This document shows, one piece after another, positions 28,391 to 36,471 of a DNA stretch of 64,000 bases. The stretch comes from Flavobacterium frigoris (lineage in GTDB: Bacteria > Bacteroidota > Bacteroidia > Flavobacteriales > Flavobacteriaceae). The translations under genes were made by a program, and so were the position numbers. The stretch is taken from NCBI RefSeq assembly GCF_900111075.1, contig NZ_FOFZ01000002.1, forward strand, positions 434,001 through 498,000, read 5' to 3'. The notes beneath the pieces are model-generated. The model made no database searches, was not told where the DNA came from, and saw only the letters and a program-made list of their open reading frames with translations. Within the stretch, counting starts at the first letter, position 1, and each line of letters starts with the position of its first letter.

Positions 28391-28984
28391 ATGATTGTAA
28401 TCACAAATCCAATTGCTATAGCAAATGAAACCAACACCATTCACGCTCTTTTCAAGTGTGGATTGGAGTTGCTTCATGTGCGTAAACCCCATTTTTCAGA
28501 AGAAGAAATGAAAGTGTTTTTATCGAAAATTGGATTCGTTTATCGATCACGATTGGTTTTGCATCAGCACCATCAACTCGCAATCCTCTTTGGTGTCAAC
28601 CGAATTCATTTTACTGAAAACGCTAGGACAAATTGGAGCTTGGAAACGAAAAACAAGCAGAAACATTTCATCAAATCGACTTCAACTCATGCTATAGCTG
28701 ATTTTAACAAACTAGACTGTTCTTTTGAATACGCTTTTTTGAGTACGATTTATCAAAGTATTTCTAAACCCGATTACACATCTGATTTGAATGTACGAAA
28801 AGCCATTACCGAACGTACCAATTATAAAACCAAACTAGTGGCTTTGGGTGGAATATCAGCGCAAAACATTGAAAAAACCTTTCAGCTCGGATTTGATTCT
28901 GTTGCACTATTAGGAAGTATTTGGAATACTAATCAACCTATACAAAATTTTAAATTATGCCAGAAAATCGCCCTTTTGTATTAA
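28391..28984 (+). CDS. tenI: TenI/ThiE-family protein, probably thiazole tautomerase-like
   Basis: 197 residues from ATG 28391 (the frame is open upstream through the repeat). TIM-barrel relative of thiamine phosphate synthase: VITNP, ELLHVRKPHF, VNRIHFTE, KSTSTHAI, LVALGGISAQNI, SVALLGSIW. The ThiE Mg-binding pair seen in the other copy (IINDNVYLA and HLGLDD) is missing here, replaced by VLHQHHQLA and HFTENA, while a His follows the STST stretch as in TenI. TenI in Bacillus aromatises the thiazole product of ThiG. The function is inferred; the gene could also be an inactive ThiE. It overlaps thiD by 28 bases. Confidence 0.75.
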   Translation: MIVITNPIAIANETNTIHALFKCGLELLHVRKPHFSEEEMKVFLSKIGFVYRSRLVLHQHHQLAILFGVNRIHFTENARTNWSLETKNKQKHFIKSTSTHAIADFNKLDCSFEYAFLSTIYQSISKPDYTSDLNVRKAITERTNYKTKLVALGGISAQNIEKTFQLGFDSVALLGSIWNTNQPIQNFKLCQKIALLY

Positions 28985-29712
28985 GTATTGCCGGTTTTGA
29001 CCCTTCGGGAAGCGCAGGATTCTTGGCTGATTGCAAAACATTCGAACAACATCAGGTATATGGTCTTGCTATCAACTCGGCAAATACGATCCAGACTGAA
29101 AATGAGTTTTTTGAAATAGAGTGGACTTCATTAGAATTCACCATGCGTTCGATAGAAAAGCTTTTTGATTCTTATAAAATTAAGGCTGTCAAGATTGGGA
29201 TAGTTCCTTCGCTATTTTATTTGGGAACCATTGTCACATTAATTAAACAACGCTCTCCAGCAACTCAAATTATATGGGATACCGTTGTAAAATCTTCGAC
29301 CACATTTGATTTTCTGGAAATTAAAAACCACGAGTCTTTAAAAATTATTTTAAAAGAGATAGATGTAATTACGCCCAATTACGATGAGATTCTAAAACTA
29401 TCAAAAGAGGAAATAGATCCCGAGTCTATAGCCGAAATGCTATCAGAACATTGCACTGTTTTACTAAAAGGCGGCCACAACCCCAGTGAAGCGGGAGTAG
29501 ATTATTTGTACACTAAAGATCGCTTTTTTAGACTAGAACCGCATCACAGCGAAGTATATGAAAAGCACGGTTCTGGTTGCGTATTATCATCTGCTATTAC
29601 GGCTAATCTTGCCAAAGGACAAAATATAGTTACTGCTTGCAAAAACGCTAAAATTTATATTGAAAACTACTTACTATCTAACCACACAAAACTAGGGTAT
29701 CATTATGTTTAA
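28957..29712 (+). CDS. thiD: Hydroxymethylpyrimidine/phosphomethylpyrimidine kinase ThiD
   Basis: 251 residues. Ribokinase fold: SIAGFDPSGSAGFLADCKTF at the start, substrate region, ITPNYDE, and the ATP/anion-hole motif KHGSGCVLSSAITANLAKG. Phosphorylates HMP-P to HMP-PP for ThiE. It overlaps the tenI-like gene by 28 bases and thiE by 8, implying coupled translation. Confidence 0.94.
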   Translation: MPENRPFVLSIAGFDPSGSAGFLADCKTFEQHQVYGLAINSANTIQTENEFFEIEWTSLEFTMRSIEKLFDSYKIKAVKIGIVPSLFYLGTIVTLIKQRSPATQIIWDTVVKSSTTFDFLEIKNHESLKIILKEIDVITPNYDEILKLSKEEIDPESIAEMLSEHCTVLLKGGHNPSEAGVDYLYTKDRFFRLEPHHSEVYEKHGSGCVLSSAITANLAKGQNIVTACKNAKIYIENYLLSNHTKLGYHYV

Positions 29713-30343
29713 CAAATTACAATACATTTCTCAAGGAAATACCGTTGACGAGCAATTGAATAATATTCATCAAGCTTTAGACAACGGATGTAAATGGATT
29801 CAAATTCGGTTTAAAAACCACTTTTCAGATAACGCATTTACTTTGGCGGAAGCCGTAAAAACTTTATGCGAAGAGTATTTAGCTAATTTCATTATAAATG
29901 ACAACGTATATCTCGCACAGCAAATCGCTGCAGATGGTGTTCATCTTGGTCTAGACGATATGTCAATTAGTGAAGCGCGTAGCATTCTAGGAGACACAAA
30001 AATTATTGGAGCGACCGCAAATACTTTCGAAGACATTCAAAATCACATTCTAAATGGCTGTGATTATATTGGTCTCGGACCATTTAAATTCACGACAACC
30101 AAGCAGAATCTGAGTCCAATATTAGGTCTTGAAGGCTACCGCACCATCATGGGAAAAATGCAAGAAAACGAACTCACAACACCCGTTTATGCAATAGGCG
30201 GAATCACATTAGACGATATCGAACCGCTACTGCAAACTGGAATTTATGGTATTGCCGTTTCAGGTTTAATCACTCAAGCAACGAACAAGAAAAAAATAAT
30301 CAAACAACTAAAAAACGACTTACATGGAAGCATCATTATTTAA
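29705..30343 (+). CDS. thiE: Thiamine phosphate synthase ThiE
   Basis: 212 residues with complete ThiE motifs: WIQIRFKN (pyrophosphate-binding), [24 protein letters not shown] (Asp residues for Mg), [22 protein letters not shown], and YAIGGI. It joins HMP-PP and thiazole carboxylate phosphate to thiamine phosphate. It overlaps thiD upstream and thiG downstream (20 bases). Confidence 0.95.
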   Translation: MFNKLQYISQGNTVDEQLNNIHQALDNGCKWIQIRFKNHFSDNAFTLAEAVKTLCEEYLANFIINDNVYLAQQIAADGVHLGLDDMSISEARSILGDTKIIGATANTFEDIQNHILNGCDYIGLGPFKFTTTKQNLSPILGLEGYRTIMGKMQENELTTPVYAIGGITLDDIEPLLQTGIYGIAVSGLITQATNKKKIIKQLKNDLHGSIII

Positions 30344-31100
30344 AATAGGCGATAAGATATTGCGTTCTCGTTTGTTTTTAGGAACAGGGAAATTTGGTTC
30401 TAATCAGCAAATGGAAGAGGCAATTTTAGCCTCAGAAAGTGAATTAGTGACCGTCGCGTTAAAACGCATCGATTTAGAAACAGACACTGATGCTGTTTTA
30501 TCTCATTTACAGCATCCGAATATCAATTTATTACCCAATACTTCAGGAGCACGAAATGCGAAAGAAGCCATTTTTGCGGCGCAACTCGCTAGAGAAGCTC
30601 TAGAAACAAATTGGTTAAAACTCGAAATACATCCGGATCCAAGATACTTAATGCCAGACGCAATTGAAACTTTGAGAGCGACCGAAGAATTGGCTAAACT
30701 TGGATTTATTGTTTTGCCCTACATTCATGCTGATCCCGTTTTATGCAAGCGCTTGGAAGATGTAGGAACCGCTGCGGTAATGCCTTTAGGTTCGCCAATA
30801 GGGAGTAATAAAGGTTTAAAAACAATTGATTTTCTTGAGATTATTATCGAACAATCTAAAGTTCCTGTAATCATCGATGCGGGAATTGGAGCTCCTTCAG
30901 ATGCAGCAAAAGCAATGGAACTAGGAGCAGATGCAGTATTAGTAAACACAGCGATTGCTGTAGCTGGAAAACCAATATTAATGGCAGAAGCTTTTAAAGA
31001 AGCGGTTATTGCGGGACGAAAAGCGTATGAAGCGAAACTGGGACAACAATACAAACAAGCAGTGGCATCGAGTCCGTTGACGGCATTTTTGTACGAGTAA
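30324..31100 (+). CDS. thiG: Thiazole synthase ThiG
   Basis: 258 residues, TIM barrel. [17 protein letters not shown], the Schiff-base lysine region [17 protein letters not shown], and phosphate-binding [26 protein letters not shown] are present. Forms the thiazole from DXP, dehydroglycine (from ThiH) and ThiS-thiocarboxylate. Confidence 0.97.
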   Translation: MEASLFKIGDKILRSRLFLGTGKFGSNQQMEEAILASESELVTVALKRIDLETDTDAVLSHLQHPNINLLPNTSGARNAKEAIFAAQLAREALETNWLKLEIHPDPRYLMPDAIETLRATEELAKLGFIVLPYIHADPVLCKRLEDVGTAAVMPLGSPIGSNKGLKTIDFLEIIIEQSKVPVIIDAGIGAPSDAAKAMELGADAVLVNTAIAVAGKPILMAEAFKEAVIAGRKAYEAKLGQQYKQAVASSPLTAFLYE

Positions 31101-31131
31101 TCCTCCCCCAACCCCTGCGAAGGAGGGGAGA
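31101..31131. repeat. C-rich intergenic hairpin repeat, copy 2
   Basis: CTCCCC ... GGGGAG arms right after the thiG stop. Confidence 0.5.
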
Positions 31132-31176
31132 TTTTATCAATAAAAATTGTTGAAAAAACATTATTAACTGCTCGAT

Positions 31177-31205
31177 AACCTTGCACGCTTTGCGTTTAAG
31201 GTTAT
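31177..31205 (+). repeat. Direct repeat unit 1 between thiG and thiH
   Basis: AACCTTGCACGCTTTGCG followed by TTTAAGGTTAT; matches the unit at 31276-31304. Confidence 0.5.
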
Positions 31206-31275
31206 CAAATTCAACCACAAATTTCACAAGGAAAGAACGCTAAGCGGGCCATGCTTTGCAAACCTTCCGAAAAAA

Positions 31276-31304
31276 AACCTAGCGCACTTTGCGTTTAAGC
31301 TTAT
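31276..31304 (+). repeat. Direct repeat unit 2, running into the thiH start
   Basis: AACCTAGCGCACTTTGCG followed by TTTAAGCTTAT. Its last two bases are the first two of the thiH ATG (31303). Confidence 0.5.
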
Positions 31305-32415
31305 GAAAACATTCAAATCTACTTTTGAACAATACAATTGGGATGAAATCCAATCCGAAATTTATGCTAGTACTTCAAAGCAAGTTGAGCAAGTATTGGC
31401 TAAATCCACAAGAAATCTAGATGATTTTTTAGTGTTGCTTTCTCCTGCCGCACAACCCTATTTAGAACAAATGGCGCAAGAATGCCATGAACTGACTAAG
31501 AAGCGTTTTGGAAAAACCATCCAGATGTATGCGCCTTTGTATTTAAGTAATGAATGTCAGAATATTTGCACCTATTGCGGTTTTAGTTTGGATAACAAAA
31601 TCAAACGCAAGACTTTGATGGATTCAGAGATTAAACAAGAGGTGGAAGTACTAAAAACGCTTGGATTTGATCATGTTTTATTAGTCGCTGGAGAAGCTAA
31701 TTATACCGTAAATATCAATTATTTTCTAAATGCAACCGAAGTAATAAAAAATGATTTTTCGACTATATCCGTTGAGGTCCAACCCCTATCACAAGAAGAA
31801 TACGAACGTTTGCATGAAGCAGGAGTGTATTCGGTTTTAGTGTATCAAGAAACTTATCATCAAGAAGTCTATAAAAAGTACCATACCAAGGGAAAGAAAT
31901 CCAATTTTGATTTCCGCTTAGACACTCCAGATCGTATTGGAAAAGCAGGAATTCATAAAATAGGATTGGGTGTTTTACTTGGATTAGAAGACTGGCGCAC
32001 GGATAGTTATTTTAATGCCTTGCATCTAGATTATTTACAAAAAACCTATTGGCAAACAAAATACTCGGTTTCCTTCCCCAGATTACGTCCTGCTGAAGGA
32101 ACGGTTCCTCCCAACTTCATTATGGATGATAAAGATTTAACCCAACTGATTTGCGCTTATCGTTTATGGAACGAAGATTTGGAGATTTCGATTTCGACTC
32201 GGGAAAACGAGAAGTTTAGAAACAACATTATTCCTATTGGAACGACAAGTATGAGCGCGGGTTCAAAAACGAATCCCGGCGGTTATGTGGTCGATCCACA
32301 ATCACTGGAACAATTTGAAATTAGCGATGAGCGATCGGTCGCGGAGATTGCGAATATTATTACGTTGAGAGGCTACGAACCGGTTTGGAAGGATTGGGAC
32401 AGAAGCTACAAATGA
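31303..32415 (+). CDS. thiH: 2-iminoacetate synthase ThiH
   Basis: 370 residues, radical SAM enzyme with CQNICTYC (CxxxCxxC) near residue 86 binding the 4Fe-4S cluster, then a TIM barrel and the BATS-type C-terminal domain (SFPRLRPAEG). It cleaves tyrosine to dehydroglycine and p-cresol for ThiG; its presence instead of ThiO marks the oxygen-sensitive route. It is 202 bases after thiG; the gap contains repeats but no terminator, so it likely stays in the operon. Confidence 0.96.
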   Translation: MKTFKSTFEQYNWDEIQSEIYASTSKQVEQVLAKSTRNLDDFLVLLSPAAQPYLEQMAQECHELTKKRFGKTIQMYAPLYLSNECQNICTYCGFSLDNKIKRKTLMDSEIKQEVEVLKTLGFDHVLLVAGEANYTVNINYFLNATEVIKNDFSTISVEVQPLSQEEYERLHEAGVYSVLVYQETYHQEVYKKYHTKGKKSNFDFRLDTPDRIGKAGIHKIGLGVLLGLEDWRTDSYFNALHLDYLQKTYWQTKYSVSFPRLRPAEGTVPPNFIMDDKDLTQLICAYRLWNEDLEISISTRENEKFRNNIIPIGTTSMSAGSKTNPGGYVVDPQSLEQFEISDERSVAEIANIITLRGYEPVWKDWDRSYK

Positions 32416-32555
32416 TTTTTGATTAACGATTTTTGATGACAGCGGTCGAAGTGACATATGATTCAATAACACCGCGATAAGAAAACTAAAAAACACACTA
32501 ACTACTTAAGGACTTTTTCACTAAGGACTAACCAACTATTTACTACGACCTAAAC

Positions 32556-33266
32556 ATGAGCGTTATACAAGATTTTTTACGTTACAACAGACAAGTTATT
32601 TTACCCGAGATTGGTGATGAGGGACAAGCAAAATTAAAAAAAGCGAAGGTTCTCGTAATTGGTGCTGGTGGTTTGGGTTGTCCTGTTTTGCAATATATTG
32701 CCACGGCTGGCGTGGGGACTATTGGAATTGTTGACTTTGATATAATCGAAATTCACAACTTACACCGACAAATTTTATATACCGAAGACCTAGTAGGATT
32801 GCCAAAGGCTACTACTGCAAGAGCTACAGTTGAAAAACTGAATCCGCTGATAGAAGTCCAGGCATTTGAGGAAAAACTAACCGTTGAAAATGCTTCTAGA
32901 ATTATCGATGAATTTGATATTGTGGTCGATGGTTCGGATAATTTTAGCACTCGATATTTAGTTAATGATACTTGTGTGACTTTGGGCAAAACATTGGTGT
33001 ATGGAAGTATTTTAGGTTTCGAAGGTCAGCTTGCTATTTTTAACCATCAAGGAAGTAAAAATTTACGCGATTTATTCCCTGAACTACCTAATCCTAAAGA
33101 TGTGCCGAATTGTAGTTTTAATGGAGTCCTAGGGACTTTACCAGGAATGATTGGCACGATGATGGCACATGAAACTTTGAAATTGATTATTGGGTTGCCA
33201 AGTTTGAGGAATGAACTGGTTTTATTTAAAACTTTAGATTGGAGTTTTGCTAAACTGAATTTCTAA
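32556..33266 (+). CDS. thiF: ThiS adenylyltransferase ThiF (E1-like)
   Basis: 236 residues; ThiF/MoeB/HesA family. Rossmann ATP site GAGGLGCPV, catalytic RQILY, and DGSDNFSTRYLVNDTC. It adenylates the ThiS C-terminus. No C-terminal rhodanese domain, so sulfur must come from another protein. In a thi operon with thiS and thiG, ThiF is the better name than MoeB. Its stop overlaps the end of the MOSC pseudogene on the other strand. Confidence 0.92.
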   Translation: MSVIQDFLRYNRQVILPEIGDEGQAKLKKAKVLVIGAGGLGCPVLQYIATAGVGTIGIVDFDIIEIHNLHRQILYTEDLVGLPKATTARATVEKLNPLIEVQAFEEKLTVENASRIIDEFDIVVDGSDNFSTRYLVNDTCVTLGKTLVYGSILGFEGQLAIFNHQGSKNLRDLFPELPNPKDVPNCSFNGVLGTLPGMIGTMMAHETLKLIIGLPSLRNELVLFKTLDWSFAKLNF

Positions 33267-33510
33267 AACTCTAAAACATCTCCAACAGTTAATATTCCTG
33301 AATTTTGACAAACAATATTTACACCAAATAAAATGGAATTATTTACCGTTCTATACGTTGCGTTGTGCACTGATTTTCTTCGTCAATGAGCATCCATCAT
33401 CGGTCGTATTCAAAACCTATTTCTTACGCTTTTGCACTTTGGATGCTTATTCCAGTAAGACTTTTTATTGGATAAACAAACAATTCCTTTACAATATGAG
33501 TACTTTTCAT
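33263..33510 (-). pseudogene. Remnant of a MOSC-domain protein gene
   Basis: Translating the minus strand from ATG 33510 gives KELFVYPIKSLTGISIQSA, then in-frame TAA, EIGFEYDR, TGA, WMLIDEENQ: the N-terminus of YcbX-type MOSC proteins. After a frame change, ILFGVNIVCQNSGILTVGD and a stop at 33263 match the MOSC C-terminus. The middle (perhaps 150 or more residues) is deleted. The ATG overlaps the aat stop as ATGA, so the intact gene was translationally coupled to aat. MOSC proteins move sulfur or bind molybdenum cofactor. Confidence 0.8.
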
Positions 33511-34151
33511 AATTGGTCCATTTTCAATAATTCCATAAAATCGATTCTATCGATTTCTCGGCAACCCAAACTTTCTAAATGAGGATTGTAAACTTGGCAA
33601 TCCAACAACTTATAATTCTCATTTTTTAATTGGTTTACCAAAGCTATAAAAGCCACTTTAGAAGCATTCGAAACTTTAGAAAACATACTTTCGCCGCAGA
33701 AAATATGCCCTAAGTCAATCCCGTATAATCCACCTACTAATTCATCATTTTGCCAAACTTCGATTGACTTTGCAATACCTAATTCATTTAGTTTACAATA
33801 GGCCTCAACCATATCATTAGTAATCCAAGTTCCATTTTGCCCATCGCGTTTTATTTGCTGACAATTAGCTATTACATCTCTAAAATTTTGATTGAACGTA
33901 ACTGTAAAAATATTTCGGTTCAAAATGTTTCGCATACTTTTAGAAACTACTAATTCATCAAGGAACAAAACCATGCGCGGATTAGGCGACCACCAAGTAA
34001 TGGGTTCTCCATCTTCAAACCAAGGAAAGATGCCGCTTTTATAAGCTAATTGTAAACGATCTGGAGACAAGTCCCCACCAAGTGCAACAATGCCATGTGA
34101 CTTAGTTTCAGAAACTAGAGGGAAAAATAATTCTTGAGATAAATAAAACAT
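33507..34151 (-). CDS. aat: Leucyl/phenylalanyl-tRNA-protein transferase
   Basis: 214 residues, the usual length. Signature regions LLALGGDLS-type (here GIVALGGDLSPDRLQLAYKSGIFPWFEDGEPITWWSPNPR), NGTWITNDMVEAYCKL and GGLYGIDLGHIFCGESMFS are intact. It attaches Leu or Phe to N-terminal Lys or Arg to create N-degrons for ClpAP. Followed with a 4-base overlap by the MOSC remnant. Confidence 0.96.
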   Translation of the reverse strand: MFYLSQELFFPLVSETKSHGIVALGGDLSPDRLQLAYKSGIFPWFEDGEPITWWSPNPRMVLFLDELVVSKSMRNILNRNIFTVTFNQNFRDVIANCQQIKRDGQNGTWITNDMVEAYCKLNELGIAKSIEVWQNDELVGGLYGIDLGHIFCGESMFSKVSNASKVAFIALVNQLKNENYKLLDCQVYNPHLESLGCREIDRIDFMELLKMDQL

Positions 34152-34181
34152 GATTTTAAACTTAAATATAAAACTAACTAC

Positions 34182-34189
34182 TAAATTTG
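34182..34189 (+). promoter_or_regulatory. Predicted -7 promoter box of the PAP2 gene
   Basis: TAAATTTG; rules out a TTG start at 34187 and supports the ATG at 34220. Confidence 0.5.
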
Positions 34190-34219
34190 AAACAACTTAT
34201 TTATTTGACTATTTTAAAA

Positions 34220-34951
34220 ATGAAAAAATTATCAACGCTATTCCTTTTGGTATTGTTTGTCTCACAAATGTACGGTCAAAAAATTGATAGTTTAGCAATC
34301 CATAAAAAACTATCTTACAAGAACTTTATTGTGCCTGCAGCTGTGTTGATCGGTGGTATATTCCTATTAAATTCTAGTCAAAATAATAGCATCCAAGAAA
34401 AATCAAATGCTTTTTTTGGAATTGGGTTTAATTCTAAAATAGACAACTTCACGCCTTTAGTACCAGTAGCTCAAATATACGCTGGAAGATACCTTGGGTT
34501 CCAACCTAAAAATACAGTTTTACATCAAACAATAGATATTGTTATTGCTAATTCTTTAACATTAGCCGTTGTACAAATCACTAAAAACCTAGTAAAAGAA
34601 GAAAGACCGGATGCCTCAAACAATCTTAGCTTTCCTTCGGGTCATACTGCCATAGCCTTTACCAATGCAGCGTTGCTATTTCAAGAATATAAAGATTCGA
34701 ATTTTTGGTATGCTAGTAGTGGTTTTATATTTGCAACAACTACCGGCATCTTACGAGTTGCAAATAACAGGCATTATTCATCTGATGTATTAGCAGGAGC
34801 TGGAATTGGATTACTTTCCGGAATTATAGTCTCTAATTACAATCCTTTCCAGGCAATTAAATTTGGCAGAAAGAAAAGTACCTCAGCGTTTGTATATCCC
34901 CAATTTGGAAGAACTAATGGTTTAGGAATTCTTATAAAACCCGATTTTTAA
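34220..34951 (+). CDS. PAP2-family phosphatase with signal peptide
   Basis: 243 residues from ATG 34220: signal peptide (MKKLSTLFLLVLFVSQMYG), a membrane segment (IVPAAVLIGGIFLL), then the PAP2 motifs KNLVKEERP, LSFPSGHTA and RVANNRHYSSDV, all catalytic residues intact. Family members dephosphorylate lipid phosphates such as undecaprenyl pyrophosphate, phosphatidate or lipid A. The exact substrate is unknown. Monocistronic. Confidence 0.88.
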   Translation: MKKLSTLFLLVLFVSQMYGQKIDSLAIHKKLSYKNFIVPAAVLIGGIFLLNSSQNNSIQEKSNAFFGIGFNSKIDNFTPLVPVAQIYAGRYLGFQPKNTVLHQTIDIVIANSLTLAVVQITKNLVKEERPDASNNLSFPSGHTAIAFTNAALLFQEYKDSNFWYASSGFIFATTTGILRVANNRHYSSDVLAGAGIGLLSGIIVSNYNPFQAIKFGRKKSTSAFVYPQFGRTNGLGILIKPDF

Positions 34952-34965
34952 AATTTTTTAAAACA

Positions 34966-34993
34966 AAAAAGCCCTGATAAATCAAGGCTTTTT
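34966..34993. terminator. Bidirectional terminator between the PAP2 and DUF3127 genes
   Basis: AAAAAGCC ... GGCTTTTT with inner TGAT/ATCA pairing; A and T runs at both sides. Confidence 0.75.
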
Positions 34994-35010
34994 CTATATT
35001 GGACTATAAA

Positions 35011-35382
35011 TTAAAAAGGCAAATCATCTGGTTCGTCTTCGTTTAAGTTTGATGCCGGAGCAAAAGTTTGAGCTGATGGCATAGGCGCAGATGGCGCTTG
35101 AGGCTCCACTCCTGCTTTCTCAATTCTCCATCCTTGGATGCTATTGAAATATTTAGTCTCTCCTTGTGGATTAACCCATTCTCTACCTCTTAAATTGATA
35201 GAAACCTTTACTGGCTCACCAACTGTATAATTGTTTAACAAGTCACATTTGTCTTGAGTAAACTCAATCATAATATGTTGAGGATATTGTTCTTCTGTCG
35301 TAACAACTAGCTCTCTCTTTTTAAATGCGGCACTAATTTGTTGTTCTGGATTAACAACTTTAATTTTTCCTGTAACTTCCAT
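35011..35382 (-). CDS. DUF3127 OB-fold protein with SSB-like acidic tail
   Basis: 123 residues. Residues 1-90 form an OB-like barrel (MEVTGKIKVV, LVVTTEEQYPQHIMIEF, YTVGEPVKVSINLRGREWV, YFNSIQGWRIEK), followed by a Pro/Ala-rich linker and the tail DEPDDLPF. This matches the tip of single-stranded DNA-binding proteins (DDDIPF in E. coli), which recruits repair proteins. DUF3127 proteins are therefore likely ssDNA-binding or SSB-partner proteins; this is inference. Probably cotranscribed with the flavin reductase 21 bases upstream. Confidence 0.82.
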   Translation of the reverse strand: MEVTGKIKVVNPEQQISAAFKKRELVVTTEEQYPQHIMIEFTQDKCDLLNNYTVGEPVKVSINLRGREWVNPQGETKYFNSIQGWRIEKAGVEPQAPSAPMPSAQTFAPASNLNEDEPDDLPF

Positions 35383-35403
35383 CTTCGTTATTTTAATTGT
35401 TAT

Positions 35404-36285
35404 TTACTCTTCTTTTTTTGCCAAAAGTACTTTCCATGCGGTAAGAACATCGTCTTCATCTAGATATTTCTTAGCCTCTAAATGTAGTTTATCCTGATCA
35501 TCAGCACTTAAAACTCCTTTCACAGAAAAATTCTGTTTTACAAATATACTAACTTCTTCTGGGGTAGGCAAGGCTTCTATGTTTCCTAATTTACCTAAAT
35601 CATTTCCATCAAAAATGTGACTTTCCTTAACGTAAGACGGAATAACATCTACTCCGATTCCCAGCGTTGACAGAGGCTTAGGCACTTCAAACAAACCTTG
35701 ATTTGATCGTGAATACCAATTACCTCCTAACCTGGAAACTAGATCGATTTTATACTGATCTATCGCCCCGTTAGCATCTAAAACCGCTTCGTTAATATGA
35801 ATTCGCACCACTTCACAAAGGATTAAATTTCCAGCTCCGCCTTCACTTCCTAATGGAATTATCTGCTTCACTTTACACTCAAATTGTACAGGTGACTCCT
35901 TTACTCGAAATGGCTTTACAACATCAGAAGGAACTTGCGTTAAACCTGATTTTAAAAACTCATTTACACCATCAGCATATTCTGTGCTTGCAAGAGACGT
36001 TTGCTGTACCATGTCAAAATTCACGACATTAATAACCACTTCTCCCGTTGCTTCACAATTAATTAAAGTGTGCTTAATCGAATTATCGCGAACGCGTCTT
36101 GCAGGAGAGAAAACAAGAATAGGCGGATTCGCGCTAAAAACGTTAAAAAAGCTGAAAGGAGATACATTTGGATTTCCATTTTTATCTATGGTACTTGCAA
36201 AAGCAATGGGTCTTGGCCCTACAGAACCTTGAAGATATCCTTGTAACTTAGCTGTTTCTATACTTTTTGGATCAATACTAATCAT
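35404..36285 (-). CDS. Flavin reductase-like (FMN-binding split-barrel) protein
   Basis: 293 residues. Residues 1-200 are a flavin reductase-like split barrel (VGPRPIAFASTID, NVSPFSFFNVFSANPPILVFSP) of the DIM6/NTAB type that binds FMN. The last about 60 residues are an extra helical region (EEVSIFVKQNFSVKGVLSADDQDKLHLEAKKYLDEDD) with no clear match. Electron acceptor unknown. Preceded by a TACTTTTG box; operon with the DUF3127 gene. Confidence 0.85.
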   Translation of the reverse strand: MISIDPKSIETAKLQGYLQGSVGPRPIAFASTIDKNGNPNVSPFSFFNVFSANPPILVFSPARRVRDNSIKHTLINCEATGEVVINVVNFDMVQQTSLASTEYADGVNEFLKSGLTQVPSDVVKPFRVKESPVQFECKVKQIIPLGSEGGAGNLILCEVVRIHINEAVLDANGAIDQYKIDLVSRLGGNWYSRSNQGLFEVPKPLSTLGIGVDVIPSYVKESHIFDGNDLGKLGNIEALPTPEEVSIFVKQNFSVKGVLSADDQDKLHLEAKKYLDEDDVLTAWKVLLAKKEE

Positions 36286-36320
36286 ACTATTTGTTTTCGC
36301 TTATTTAGTTCTTCGATTTA

Positions 36321-36328
36321 CAAAAGTA
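36321..36328 (-). promoter_or_regulatory. Predicted -7 promoter box of the flavin reductase-DUF3127 unit
   Basis: Minus strand TACTTTTG, full TAnnTTTG match, about 35 bases before the ATG. Confidence 0.5.
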
Positions 36329-36471
36329 AGTAAATGGTTTAAGTTTAAAAAGAGAGCGCCTGCTTATTTAATCGCAAAAAAAATTCCAGCAAAATAATAT
36401 TTTTCCTTTGTATTAAGAACTAAAATAATAGTGTTTATATTTCGTTATATTTATACCTCAAAATCTCCTTT

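Noticed and set aside
31101..31131. C-rich hairpin after thiG considered as an intrinsic terminator
   Set aside because: No T run follows, similar hairpins occur elsewhere after genes, and thiH downstream belongs to the same pathway.
33358..33582. Plus-strand frame of 74 codons between thiF and aat
   Set aside because: It is antisense to the MOSC remnant and the 3' end of aat, whose reading is far better supported.
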